This document shows positions 17,256-26,523 of a DNA stretch of 64,000 bases, in pieces. The notes below the pieces were generated by a model, which was not told where the DNA came from, did not search any database, and worked only from the letters and a program-made list of their open reading frames with translations. The translations under genes were made by a program, and so were the position numbers. Where the stretch lies: contig JAEXDQ010000020.1 in NCBI GenBank assembly GCA_023401595.1, positions 1 to 64,000 of the forward strand. Direction: 5' to 3'. This DNA is from Spirochaetota bacterium (GTDB lineage Bacteria; Spirochaetota; Spirochaetia; Sphaerochaetales; Sphaerochaetaceae). Every line of letters starts with the position of its first letter. The first letter of the stretch is position 1.

Positions 17256-19787
17256 CTAGCCCCGCCCCATCAGGTTGGAGAAATACTCTCTGTACCCAGT
17301 CTTCATATCTCCGGCGTATAGCCTTGTCCTGGTGATACGGCAATGCGAACAGAGCGTGAACTTGTCCACTTCGTTTCCGAACAGCAGCTTGACGAGGTTC
17401 TTCTCTCCAAAGATCTCGACATGCCAGAGACCTGGACGGTCGCCTTTGGACAATGCGTAGTCGGCCGTCTTCGGTTCTGTGGCGAGAAGCGTCTCCAATG
17501 AGCGTTCAATCTCTCCGTCTGTGATATCTTCGATTGTAAAGCCGCTGCCCGCGAGATGTTTTGCCAGCGTCGTTTTCTTGCCGAGGTCCAACAGCATCAT
17601 ATCGTTGACTATGAACCCTTCGGAGAGGCTTTCCTGTAGTTTTCCGCAGATTTCCTGCGGATCAGCCCCTTCCGGAAGATTCAGCTCGGCCAGCAGCACT
17701 TCCTGATCCCCGGATACCCCTACCGACAGCGGATTGACGAATTCCAACCGTGGTTTCGGATTGTAGCCTTGGGAGAACAGGATATCCAGTCCGCTCCTTT
17801 GGAAGGCCATCTCGAAGATGCGCATGGTCGAAATATGGCTGATATACAGCGCCCTGCCCTTCTTCTGGTATGTGAAGAGTACCTGACGTTCCACTCCCTG
17901 CGGCATGACGGGCTGTGCCAGCGGCGAAGGTTCTTTCTCTCCCGTCTCATGGGAATCCCGGAGGCTTTGAAGAATCCGGTCACCGCCGTCCAAATCATGG
18001 ATTTGCGCGTATTTGCCGCATACTCCGCATCTATGGTCGCAATCCACGGTACACCGCGTGGTCAGCAACGCTTCCTTGGCCCGCAGATATTCCTTTTTGA
18101 GGAATTCCTTGCCGACGCGCATCGATACATTGTCCCAGGGCAACGGCTCGTCAAGAGAATGCTCGGTAAATATGAATTGCTCGGGATCATAATCCATTTC
18201 GGCGATGGCTTCATGCCAGAGATCTTGCCTGAGGTGTTCATCCCAGGCATCAAGCCTGCATCCTTTCCTGTAGGCTCGCTCAATCAGCTCACACATCCGC
18301 TCATCGCCGCGGCTGATCAGACCTTCGATATGACTGATCCCCGGTTCGTGGTACGATACCTTGCAGCCGCGGACCCGGTCGCTGATAGCCCGTTTGAGCA
18401 TACGCAAATGCTCTCCCGCAAGCTCTGGATGCAGCTGGGCGCACCATTGGAACGGCGTATGGGCTTTGGGAATGAACGTCCCGATATTGATGTTCATCTG
18501 GATACGGGTCGCGTCATATATCTTTCCAAGGAAATCGACCATCGCCTGTCGTTCGCATTCTCGCTCGGTGAACGGCAGTCCGACCATGAAATAGAATTTC
18601 GCGAGTTTCCAGCCCCGGCGTTTTGCTTCTTGAATGATTTCTATGACCTGCTCCACAGGGACTTCTTTGTTGACGGCATGCTGCCATTGGAGCAAAGGAG
18701 TCTCAATCGCGAACGTCAATCCGCTTTTTCGGACTTCGGACAGCTGCTCCAGGATACCGAGCGAAAAGGAGCTGACCTTGAGGCTCGGCAGGGAGAACGA
18801 GATGTGTTGCTGCGCATAGCTCGCGTTCAGCTGTTCGATCAGCTCCTTGATATACGGATGGTCGCCGGAGGAAAGGGATGAAAGCGTCACTTCGCGATAA
18901 CCAAATCCATGGACGTTCTGTTCGACCTGGGCCGAAATCGTCTTGTAGGATTTTTGCCGGTAGGGTTTGTAATACTGACCCGCATGACAGAACCTGCAGC
19001 TGTTCGGGCAACCTCGCATGATTTCTACGACGCCGTTGTCTTGGGCGACCTTGAAGTTGGGGACGACATAGTACTGATAGAGGTGATCGTCCGCCGTATC
19101 GTCTGCGAAATGCGTATCGACGGCGCGTAACGCCATCTCTTTTCCTGGATACCAGAGGAAATCGAACTGTTTCAGCGCCTCGAGGCGTTCTTGCCGGGAA
19201 GCATTCTCAGCTTTACATTTTCTCAGCGTTTGCGCGACCTCATTCAGCCCGTCTTCGGCTTCTCCAATATATACGAAGTCAATGAATCTGGAAAATGGAA
19301 GCGGGTTCGTGGCGGCCGGACCGCCGCAGATAATGATCGGCACGTCGTCGCCGCGGTCCTCGGTATGGAGGGGGATTCCTCCAAGCTCAATGACCTGAAG
19401 AATGTTTGTCGCGGCTAGCTCGTAACCTATCGAAATACACAGGAGGTCCAGGTCCTTCAGCGCGATATGCCGGTCGAGCGTGTACAACGGGATACTACGT
19501 TCTTTGAGCAACGCTTCAAAATCGGCGGCGACAGAGAATACGCGATCGCAGAATACGTGATCGTTCCTGTTCAATATGTCGTATAGGATCCTGACCGCAT
19601 TGTTCGACATGCCGATTTCATACAGATCGGGAAAGCATATAGCGGTAAGGAAGTCTACCTTTGAAGTATCCTTCTGTCCGTAATGGTATTCTCCGCCGAT
19701 ATACCTGGCTGGATTCTGTATCTGCAACAGGACGTCTCCGAGCCTGTCTTCGATTGCTATAGTGGTGCATTCTGCCGTTCCGATCAT
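17256..19787 (-). CDS. Radical SAM protein fused to DUF2344 domain
   Basis: An 843-residue fusion of a B12-binding-like/radical SAM protein and a DUF2344 domain, a combination common in bacteria (TIGR03960 plus TIGR03936 types). The 4Fe-4S site is CPNSCRFC (CX3CX2C) near residue 280. DUF2344 begins near residue 630 with RQVLFTYQKKGRALYISHIS. The family often sits next to RNase G or ribosomal genes; here it does not. The ATG at 19787 has GGGAG 8 bases upstream; a TTG at 19811 would add eight residues. The substrate is unknown. Confidence 0.88.
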   Translation of the reverse strand: MIGTAECTTIAIEDRLGDVLLQIQNPARYIGGEYHYGQKDTSKVDFLTAICFPDLYEIGMSNNAVRILYDILNRNDHVFCDRVFSVAADFEALLKERSIPLYTLDRHIALKDLDLLCISIGYELAATNILQVIELGGIPLHTEDRGDDVPIIICGGPAATNPLPFSRFIDFVYIGEAEDGLNEVAQTLRKCKAENASRQERLEALKQFDFLWYPGKEMALRAVDTHFADDTADDHLYQYYVVPNFKVAQDNGVVEIMRGCPNSCRFCHAGQYYKPYRQKSYKTISAQVEQNVHGFGYREVTLSSLSSGDHPYIKELIEQLNASYAQQHISFSLPSLKVSSFSLGILEQLSEVRKSGLTFAIETPLLQWQHAVNKEVPVEQVIEIIQEAKRRGWKLAKFYFMVGLPFTERECERQAMVDFLGKIYDATRIQMNINIGTFIPKAHTPFQWCAQLHPELAGEHLRMLKRAISDRVRGCKVSYHEPGISHIEGLISRGDERMCELIERAYRKGCRLDAWDEHLRQDLWHEAIAEMDYDPEQFIFTEHSLDEPLPWDNVSMRVGKEFLKKEYLRAKEALLTTRCTVDCDHRCGVCGKYAQIHDLDGGDRILQSLRDSHETGEKEPSPLAQPVMPQGVERQVLFTYQKKGRALYISHISTMRIFEMAFQRSGLDILFSQGYNPKPRLEFVNPLSVGVSGDQEVLLAELNLPEGADPQEICGKLQESLSEGFIVNDMMLLDLGKKTTLAKHLAGSGFTIEDITDGEIERSLETLLATEPKTADYALSKGDRPGLWHVEIFGEKNLVKLLFGNEVDKFTLCSHCRITRTRLYAGDMKTGYREYFSNLMGRG

Positions 19788-19820
19788 CTGACTACTCCCA
19801 ATTGTTATCAAATCATAAAA

Positions 19821-20684
19821 TCACAATGTTGCGAGCCGCTCCTGCGCAATACTGTTTCCATCGAGCCTGACAGCCTCGTTCCAGAAACGTCTGGCAAGGA
19901 CCTTCTGCCCGCTTGAGGCGTATAGGTCGCCTAGGCAGCGGGCTACGAGAGAGGCGTCCCCGACTTCGGTATAGAGCCCGCCCTCATAGACCGCTTTCGC
20001 GATCGGGAGCAGCATCTCCCCGTCCTGACGGAACCTGGCGGTTTCGACGGCGGCGGCATAGGTCGATAGATAGAGCGAGGCATCTTGCTTGTCAAGCTCG
20101 GAGAGCCATGCTTCGAGGCTGGAAGCGAGAAGCGAAGTGGACGCCTTTGCGTCCACGGCCAGCAGGCATAGCTCCTTGGGCGCGAGCATCGGCGACAACA
20201 TGTCGTTCAGAACCTGTTCCGCCTGCTCCTGCTCGCCCGTAGCAAGCAGCGCCTTATACAGTTCCTTCCTGCTTTTCAATGTCCCCTGCCCGATGTCTTC
20301 AAGCTCATAGGCGGTCGATATGACCTGTCCCAGGCTTCCCGTCTGCGTGGCGGTATCCAGCATCGTGCGTAACGCGAGAGGTCTCCCGTCGTCTGATTCC
20401 GACGTCATGGCGAGATAGAGTCCGAGGGCCCGCGAGGCTTCGTCAGGAAGCCCAAGGAAGGCCGCCGAGACGCCTTTGTAAAGCAGGTATCCGCTTTGAA
20501 AATCATTGTTGAGGTATTGCGTGGCCAATTGCATTGTCCTGGCGTAGTCGCCCGAGGAAAACGCCTCGTCGAGCTTTTTCAGGTTAGTCGCAGTATTCGA
20601 ACAGCTGACCAGGCAACCAAGGCAGAAGACAAAAAAAAGGAAGAACAACATGAGTACCGCCCTCTGTCGAAGCTGCTTCATCAT
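19821..20684 (-). CDS. TPR-like lipoprotein
   Basis: A 287-residue protein with a hydrophobic signal (residues 9-25, very Phe-rich) and lipobox LVSC with the Cys at residue 28. The mature part is all-helical with repeated Ala/Leu-rich pairs such as AFSSGDYARTMQLATQYL, consistent with TPR or Sel1-like repeats, and periplasmic. GGAG precedes the ATG by 6 bases. It ends 33 bases before the radical SAM start and may be co-transcribed. No specific function can be assigned. Confidence 0.75.
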   Translation of the reverse strand: MMKQLRQRAVLMLFFLFFVFCLGCLVSCSNTATNLKKLDEAFSSGDYARTMQLATQYLNNDFQSGYLLYKGVSAAFLGLPDEASRALGLYLAMTSESDDGRPLALRTMLDTATQTGSLGQVISTAYELEDIGQGTLKSRKELYKALLATGEQEQAEQVLNDMLSPMLAPKELCLLAVDAKASTSLLASSLEAWLSELDKQDASLYLSTYAAAVETARFRQDGEMLLPIAKAVYEGGLYTEVGDASLVARCLGDLYASSGQKVLARRFWNEAVRLDGNSIAQERLATL

Positions 20685-20705
20685 GTCGTTCTCCTCGTAC
20701 TTATC

Positions 20706-21050
20706 AAAAAAAGAGGCTCGCCATAAGCCGGGTTCTGTCGTGGGCGATCATCTATCCACTGATTCCGTCTCCGGAATCCTCCAGCAGTCTACCCGCAGGC
20801 TTGAGCGGACCACCCGACCTGCTGCTTGACTTTGCTCCTGACGAGGCTTGCCGTGCCGTCCTTGTCGCCAAGGACGCGGTGAGCTCTTACCTCACCTTTT
20901 CACCCTTACCGGCCGAAACCGGCGGTATGTTTTCTGTGGCGCTTTCTATAGCGTTGCCGCTCCCGGGCGTTACCCGGCGTCATGTCCTATGGAGCCCGGA
21001 CTTTCCTCATGCGGCATATGCCGCATGCGATCGCCTGGCGGGCCTCAACT
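20706..21050 (-). ncRNA. rnpB: RNase P RNA (bacterial type A)
   Basis: The catalytic RNA that removes tRNA 5' leaders. On the minus strand the 5' part has the universal GAGGAAAGTCCGGGCTCC, and the 3' part has ATAGATGATCGCCC, ACAGAACCCGGCTTAT and a closing strand GGCGAGCCTC that pairs with GAGGCCCGCC at the 5' end (P1). A seven-T run follows at 20706-20712, so the element ends in its own terminator. The 5' boundary is approximate (within about 5 bases). It begins only a few bases after the stop of the zinc-ribbon gene. Confidence 0.95.
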
Positions 21051-21054
21051 TCGC

Positions 21055-21867
21055 TTAGATAAAATCGTCGAACTCATCCTTGTCAACGAAATCGGCGAGT
21101 CCGCCTTCCTCGATCTCCACATCGTCATGCTTGACGAACTGGGCTTCGGCGCCTTCGAAGGATTCGTCGAAATAGAGGATTCGGCTGCAATACGGGCAGA
21201 ATTCGATATCTTCCGCTTTTCTGACATCGTTGACGAACTGAATCGGTAACGTCATGTGGCATCCCTGGCATACGAGCCCATGGATGGGAACGATACCTTT
21301 ACCAGCCTTGTTCTTGATGATTCTTTCGAACTTGAAGATCAATTCATCGCTGAGACCCGGGGTAAGCGCATCGCGTTGAGCCTGCAATGAGGAAAGCTCC
21401 TGCTCTTTTTCTGTGATGCGGGCGTCCTTCTTTTCGGTTTCAGCTTTCACTTCTTCCTGCTGGTACGCCATCAGGGCTTCCTGTTCTTCAAGCTTCTCAT
21501 CCAGCTCGCCGCAGTACTTCTCTTTTGCAAGAAGACTCTTGCGGAGCTGCTGTTCCTTGGCCGCGGCGTCCTTTATTTCCTTTTCGAGCGATTCAAATTC
21601 CCGCTGCGTCGTGATCAGCTCCATCTGCTTCTCGGAATTCTCCCTCGAATGTTCCGCATCATCAAGCTGGATGCGCAGGCTTTTCAAGTCGTCCTTTGCC
21701 TTTTCGCTCTTCTCATGCAGTTCAAGGTATGCCTTGTTGGTCCGAGTGAGCAATTCCTGCTTGGTCTCCAAGGCCTGTGGAATCTCCGCGATTTCCGCTT
21801 CGACCTCGAACATCTTGGCAAGGACCTCCTGAAGGTCGCGAAGTTTTTCAAATACTTCCTGCATCAT
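21055..21867 (-). CDS. Coiled-coil zinc-ribbon protein (COG1579)
   Basis: About 150 residues of coiled coil rich in Glu and Lys are followed by a C4 zinc ribbon, CQGC near residue 200 and CPYC near residue 225, and an acidic tail. Members bind nucleic acid or act as regulators (CdsZ-type), but the role in this organism is not established. Two adjacent ATGs (21867 and 21864) follow AGGAG; the second has better spacing. It directly follows rpoD (18 bases), the same order as in treponemes. Confidence 0.85.
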   Translation of the reverse strand: MMQEVFEKLRDLQEVLAKMFEVEAEIAEIPQALETKQELLTRTNKAYLELHEKSEKAKDDLKSLRIQLDDAEHSRENSEKQMELITTQREFESLEKEIKDAAAKEQQLRKSLLAKEKYCGELDEKLEEQEALMAYQQEEVKAETEKKDARITEKEQELSSLQAQRDALTPGLSDELIFKFERIIKNKAGKGIVPIHGLVCQGCHMTLPIQFVNDVRKAEDIEFCPYCSRILYFDESFEGAEAQFVKHDDVEIEEGGLADFVDKDEFDDFI

Positions 21868-21885
21868 ATTCTCCTGGTGATTATA

Positions 21886-23958
21886 TTAAATGAAATCCTT
21901 AAGTCTTCTGCTACGTTTGGGATGTCTCAGCCGCCGCAACGCCTTCGCCTCGATCTGCCTGATACGTTCCCTCGTCACTTCAAAATACAACCCTACTTCT
22001 TCCAATGTCAATGAGTAACCGTCGTCAAGGCCGAATCTCATCTTCAGAACTTCCTGTTCGCGCGCCGGCAAGGTGGCCAGAACCTCGCGAAGCTGCTCCT
22101 GCAGCAGGGTGAACGCAGTCTGTGTCGCCGGATTCTCGACGTCCTTGTCTTCAATGAAATCGGAAAGCAATGAGTCCTCTTCTTCGCCGACCGGGGTTTC
22201 AAGGGAGATCGGTTCCCGGGCGACGTTCTTCACTGCCTTGACCTTCTGCGCGGTCCAACCAAGCTTTTCGGCTACTTCCTCGTCGGTCGGTTCACGTCCC
22301 AGGGTCTGCATCAGCATCCGGCTCTCCCTGACGACCTTGTTGATCTGCTCGATCATGTGGACGGGGACGCGGATGGTCCGAGCCTGGTCGCTGATGGAGC
22401 GCGTTATGGCCTGGCGGATCCACCATGTGGCGTAGGTGGAGAATTTGTACCCCTTGCGGTACTCGAATTTCTCGACTGCCTTGATCAAACCGATATTGCC
22501 TTCCTGAACCAGATCGAAGAAATGCAAGCCGCGGTTGGTGTATTTTTTCGCAATGGAGACGACAAGCCGGAGATTCGCCTGTATCAGGCGATCCTTCGCG
22601 CTTTTCATCATCACCCTGCCGCGTTTTATCTCCTTCGCATGTTCAAGAATAACGTCGCATGATTCTTCAAATTCATGCTCGATATTTTTCAATTCCTTTT
22701 CAGTGAGCTGGATATCCCTGATTTGATCCTTGATCTCATCTGCGGAAAGCTTCAGCCGATCTTCCAGAACGTCCCGCTTCGCTGGCGTTACGAGATCCCT
22801 GCCCATCTGCCGCAGCTCCTTGGAACAGGAGACTCCAAGACGGCCCTCGATCGACGCCTTTTTCTCTTTCAAGGCGATGATCTTCTCTTCGGCGTTGACG
22901 AACTTGTCGGTGAAGCTTGTGATTTCTTCCGGCTGAAGCTCCACCTTGGACAGCTTTTTCAGCAAAGCCATCCGTTTTTTCGTAAGAGCCTCATCATGAA
23001 GGACATCCTCTCCGCTGCTGATCATGGATAGCTTCTGGGCGATATAGTTCTTCAACGGGGTCTGCACGTCCTTCAGCTGTTCCTTGTAGTACTGGGTATA
23101 TCGTTTCTGTTCGTTGATCAGATCCTTGAGATCCTTCGCCGAGAACTCCATCTCGGTTTCGTCCACCTTGATGTTGAGTTTCTGAAGAATCTCATTGAAG
23201 CAGGTGATCATGATCCCGCTCTGCTGGATTACGTCCTTGATGATCTTGGAGCCTTCCTCCATTTTCTTGGACAGCTCCACTTCCTGCTCCGCGGTCAGCA
23301 GGTTCTCACGGCCGATCTCCCTGAGATAGAGCCGGATGGGATCGTCTATCGCCGTATCGCCCTTGTCGGTGCCGAGGATCGCTCCATGGCGGGCGTGATC
23401 GACGTCGGCGTCCCTGTCGAGGGCGTCAAGGTCCATGAAGCCGTCGCGGCCGTTGTCGAAATCTCCGCCCTGGTCGTCGAACGCAAGGGCCTCCTTGCCC
23501 AACGACGGACCGTCGTCAAGCTCCTGTTCGTCCTCGTCTTCGATTTCATCCTCGTCCTCAGGCTCCTCGTCGTCGTGAGGCTCGAGCATTTTCGACTCGT
23601 CTATTATGTCAGCGCCGGGGATATCGGCGATACCGAAGAGCTCGTCGGCTTCGTCTTCAGGCCCCGCGGAGATTTCATCGTCGGGTTCATCTGCGTCTAC
23701 ATCAAGCTCGCCTTCATCCAGATCCTCGGGAGAAGGTTCTTCGTCGAGATCGAAGACTGTCTCCGCAACCACTTCATCCGGATCGGTCACCACCAGGATG
23801 TCCTGGTCGGCGAGCGTCTGGACGACTTCATCAAGAGTCTCTTCTGAAAACTGGTCGGCGGGTATGGTTTTCTTGACGAAATCCTTGGTGACATGACCTA
23901 CCCTCGCCGCCTCAGCGATAATTTCAGTGAAAAATGGTTGAGATTCGATATCTAGCAT
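21886..23958 (-). CDS. rpoD: RNA polymerase primary sigma factor
   Basis: A 690-residue sigma-70. Region 1.1 (residues 1-60) is followed by an extreme acidic, low-complexity stretch of about 120 residues (65-185). Region 1.2 (DDPIRLYLREIG), a non-conserved helical region, region 2 (IQANLRLVVSIAKKYTNRG; FDLVQEGNIGL; YKFSTYATWWIRQAI), region 3 and region 4 (LTLEEVGLYFEVTRERIRQI) are all intact. It lies 13 bases after dnaG in a dnaG-rpoD operon. Confidence 0.97.
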   Translation of the reverse strand: MLDIESQPFFTEIIAEAARVGHVTKDFVKKTIPADQFSEETLDEVVQTLADQDILVVTDPDEVVAETVFDLDEEPSPEDLDEGELDVDADEPDDEISAGPEDEADELFGIADIPGADIIDESKMLEPHDDEEPEDEDEIEDEDEQELDDGPSLGKEALAFDDQGGDFDNGRDGFMDLDALDRDADVDHARHGAILGTDKGDTAIDDPIRLYLREIGRENLLTAEQEVELSKKMEEGSKIIKDVIQQSGIMITCFNEILQKLNIKVDETEMEFSAKDLKDLINEQKRYTQYYKEQLKDVQTPLKNYIAQKLSMISSGEDVLHDEALTKKRMALLKKLSKVELQPEEITSFTDKFVNAEEKIIALKEKKASIEGRLGVSCSKELRQMGRDLVTPAKRDVLEDRLKLSADEIKDQIRDIQLTEKELKNIEHEFEESCDVILEHAKEIKRGRVMMKSAKDRLIQANLRLVVSIAKKYTNRGLHFFDLVQEGNIGLIKAVEKFEYRKGYKFSTYATWWIRQAITRSISDQARTIRVPVHMIEQINKVVRESRMLMQTLGREPTDEEVAEKLGWTAQKVKAVKNVAREPISLETPVGEEEDSLLSDFIEDKDVENPATQTAFTLLQEQLREVLATLPAREQEVLKMRFGLDDGYSLTLEEVGLYFEVTRERIRQIEAKALRRLRHPKRSRRLKDFI

Positions 23959-23971
23959 CCGTTATGCATCC

Positions 23972-25795
23972 TTACCCTTGCGGGGTCATCGTTTCCGTCG
24001 CGGAAGCGAGCCGTCTTCTGGTCTCCGCTATGTCGCGGTCAATTTCCTGCTTTTCAAGCAGCAGGTCAATGATCTCAGAAGCCTCGCCGTCCTCGCTCTC
24101 TGCCATCGTCAGCAAGTTGACGTTGTTCCGCTGCCGTTTGAGCAATTTCCTCAAATGAATCCTGTCGATCGATTCGGTCAGTACCCCTTGCGGGTTCGCC
24201 TTGAACTCTTCCGTCTGGAAACTGGCGGCCACCAATTGCCGTAATTGATCATTCTGAATCATCTGAAGTACAACTTCGTCCGTTTTGCCGACCCCTTCTC
24301 GTGTCGCATCCTCCAGTACGCTGTACAACTCTACCGCGGCTCCGTCCTCAAGATCCTCGATCTTCAGGAGCCTGCGGAAACTCTCGAACAAATGCCTGTT
24401 GTTGATCAACGCCAGCATGGCATACAGATCGAGCGTGGCCTTGGCGGGATTCAGCGACATTTCTTGCGGCGGTTCCTTTACGATGGCGTTGACCGACGAG
24501 CTCACACCCCCCTGTTGCTGATAATCGCCAATGATAGTCGATTCGTCAACTTTCAGGATATCCGCAAGATGGCGGATGTAGCTTTGTCTCTCTATCTCAG
24601 AGTCGGTTGCATCTAAATACGGTTTTACCGCGGAAAACACTGCCGATTTACCCTTGGGCTTCTGTACATCATACTGATTTATCGCATTCTGCACAAGATA
24701 GTCAAACCCTTGCAACGAACGGGAAAGCGTCTGTTTCAACGCGTTCTCCCCCTGTTTTTCAACGACCTCGGAGGCGTCCTTCCCCCCATCGATATGCAGG
24801 ACGTAGTTTTCAAGGCCGAACGACTGGCAGATGACCAACGCTTTGCCTGTGGAGGCCTGGCCTGCGCTGTCGCTGTCAAACACAAGGTCGGCCCTGTCGC
24901 AATACCGCCTGACCAACTTCGCCTGCTCGTTCGTGAAAGCCGTGCCCAGGGGCGCCACAGCTGTATCCACGCCGCTCTGGTGCATCGCTATGACGTCGAA
25001 GTTCCCCTCGCACAGCGTAACCTGTTTTTTGAGTTTGAGCGCCGGCAACGCCTCATACATGCCGAACAGCACATGCTTTTTGCTATAGATCGGCGTATCC
25101 GGCGTATTGATATACTTGGGGGCCCGCTCCGAGCCTGTAAGATCCCTGCCTCCGAAGGCGACCGTCTTGGCTTGCCAGGTCCTGATAGGAAACATGATCC
25201 TGTCGCGAAACATGGGAAACTGAGGGTTCCTCTTGCTGAACAGACCGCTGAGAGCCAGCAGATCGTCGCTGTATTTCTTCTTCGAGAGAAAATCGTAGAG
25301 CCACCCGGAGTCGGCGGGGGCGTATCCCAACTGGAATTTCTCCAGCATGTCGTCGCTGACGCGCCTTCGTTTCAAATAGTCCCTTGCGTGGGCCGCTTGG
25401 GGGCTGTTGAGCAGGATATAATGGAACGAACCGGCGATACGCTCATAAAGCTCATACAGCGCGTCGACCTGATTCCGATGCTTCTTGTCCTCTTCGGTCT
25501 CCTCCTGCAACGCCACGCCGGCTTTTCGCGCAAGCGTCTGAACGGCTTCCGGAAAGGTCAGATGCTCCATTTCCATGACGAAATCGAATATCGAGCCGCT
25601 CTTCTTGCAGCTGAAGCAGTGGTAGAAGCCTTTTTCCGGCAAAACGCTGAACGACGGAGTCTTGTCCTCATGGAACGGACATCTTCCCCAAAAACGATCG
25701 CCCCTGTTTGTAAGGGTCATGTACTGGGAAATGACATCGACAATGGAGAGACGACTTTTTATTTCTTCAATGACCGATTCGGAATATTTCGCCAT
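23972..25795 (-). CDS. dnaG: DNA primase
   Basis: Synthesises RNA primers for replication. The 607 residues contain the CHC2 zinc finger (CPFHEDKTPSFS then CFSC, residues 40-65), the Toprim domain (CEGNFDVIAMHQSG, VFDSDSAGQA) and a C-terminal DnaB-binding region. No Shine-Dalgarno sequence precedes the ATG at 25795. Instead TAAGAT lies eight bases before it, with TAGACT 17 bases further up, so the mRNA leader may be only one or two bases. Confidence 0.96.
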   Translation of the reverse strand: MAKYSESVIEEIKSRLSIVDVISQYMTLTNRGDRFWGRCPFHEDKTPSFSVLPEKGFYHCFSCKKSGSIFDFVMEMEHLTFPEAVQTLARKAGVALQEETEEDKKHRNQVDALYELYERIAGSFHYILLNSPQAAHARDYLKRRRVSDDMLEKFQLGYAPADSGWLYDFLSKKKYSDDLLALSGLFSKRNPQFPMFRDRIMFPIRTWQAKTVAFGGRDLTGSERAPKYINTPDTPIYSKKHVLFGMYEALPALKLKKQVTLCEGNFDVIAMHQSGVDTAVAPLGTAFTNEQAKLVRRYCDRADLVFDSDSAGQASTGKALVICQSFGLENYVLHIDGGKDASEVVEKQGENALKQTLSRSLQGFDYLVQNAINQYDVQKPKGKSAVFSAVKPYLDATDSEIERQSYIRHLADILKVDESTIIGDYQQQGGVSSSVNAIVKEPPQEMSLNPAKATLDLYAMLALINNRHLFESFRRLLKIEDLEDGAAVELYSVLEDATREGVGKTDEVVLQMIQNDQLRQLVAASFQTEEFKANPQGVLTESIDRIHLRKLLKRQRNNVNLLTMAESEDGEASEIIDLLLEKQEIDRDIAETRRRLASATETMTPQG

Positions 25796-25824
25796 TTACA
25801 TATATCTTACATCGTGGTAGAAAC

Positions 25825-26262
25825 TTAGTCTACCATCATAGGTTCTTGCCCACGACGTTGGGACAGCAACCGTTCAATCTCCCTCTTGGTATAGAGCCTA
25901 CCCTTCCCGATACCGGGACAGGAGCTCGCTTCATTGTCCCAGCTTTCACTGTCTTCCATGACGGAAGCCCAGAATGGATATGTACGGCATTGTTCCGGTC
26001 TCGCGTCGTACACGGAACAACCGGTTTCTGAGAGAAAAATACAGTCGAAATTCTCTTTTTCCTTGAGACTGATCAGTTTGAAGACCCCCATGTCGATCTT
26101 CCTGCAATAGACCTCTATGAAGGCGTCGAGAGAGAGTCCTGTCGCCTCGGCAAGCCTCATGGCGTCCTTTCTGGAAAGGAAGACATAACCGGGTTCGCAG
26201 CTACAGCAATAACGGCAGCCGGTACATTCAAACCGAAGTCCTTTTTCGTAGAAGCAATCCAT
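25825..26262 (-). CDS. YkgJ/UPF0153-type cysteine-cluster protein
   Basis: A 145-residue protein with the family's Cys pattern: CTGCRYCCSC near the N-terminus, CSVYDARPEQCRTYPF in the middle (C-x5-R-P-x2-C-R-x-Y-P) and a single Cys near the end. The cysteines are thought to hold a zinc ion or iron-sulfur cluster; function is unknown. It precedes dnaG by 29 bases. Confidence 0.85.
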   Translation of the reverse strand: MDCFYEKGLRFECTGCRYCCSCEPGYVFLSRKDAMRLAEATGLSLDAFIEVYCRKIDMGVFKLISLKEKENFDCIFLSETGCSVYDARPEQCRTYPFWASVMEDSESWDNEASSCPGIGKGRLYTKREIERLLSQRRGQEPMMVD

Positions 26263-26322
26263 GTTCCGGCCCTCATATTCGGATCAGTCGCAAAAGAAGT
26301 CGCGACAGGCGCACAGGCAGAT

Positions 26323-26357
26323 GAAAAAGGCCTTCCTCATACGAAGAAGGCCTTTCT
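26323..26357 (-). terminator. Terminator of tRNA-Tyr
   Basis: Read on the minus strand, a stem with AAGGCCTTC arms around a short loop is followed by five T. It begins immediately after the tRNA 3' end. Confidence 0.8.
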
Positions 26358-26359
26358 GA

Positions 26360-26441
26360 TGGAGAGAGAAGGATTCGAACCTTCGAAGGCTGAGCCAACA
26401 GATTTACAGTCTGCCCCCTTTGGCCACTCGGGAACCTCTCC
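26360..26441 (-). tRNA. tRNA-Tyr (GTA)
   Basis: An 82-base cloverleaf with acceptor GGAGAGG, a long variable arm as in bacterial tRNA-Tyr, anticodon GTA within CAGACTGTAAATCTG, and GGTTCGAATCC in the T arm. The 3' end is the discriminator A; CCA is not encoded, so the CCA-adding enzyme is required. Confidence 0.97.
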
Positions 26442-26461
26442 AGCTGTCAAAGACAAGCGTG

Positions 26462-26490
26462 AATTTAGCTGTTTTTGCTTTTTATGTCAA
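26462..26490 (-). promoter_or_regulatory. Promoter of tRNA-Tyr
   Basis: On the minus strand TTGACA (26485-26490) and TAAATT (26462-26467) are separated by exactly 17 bases, with the predicted start about 14 bases before the tRNA. Confidence 0.8.
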
Positions 26491-26523
26491 CCCTTTGGGG
26501 AAATCTTGTCCCGGATCATGGCG

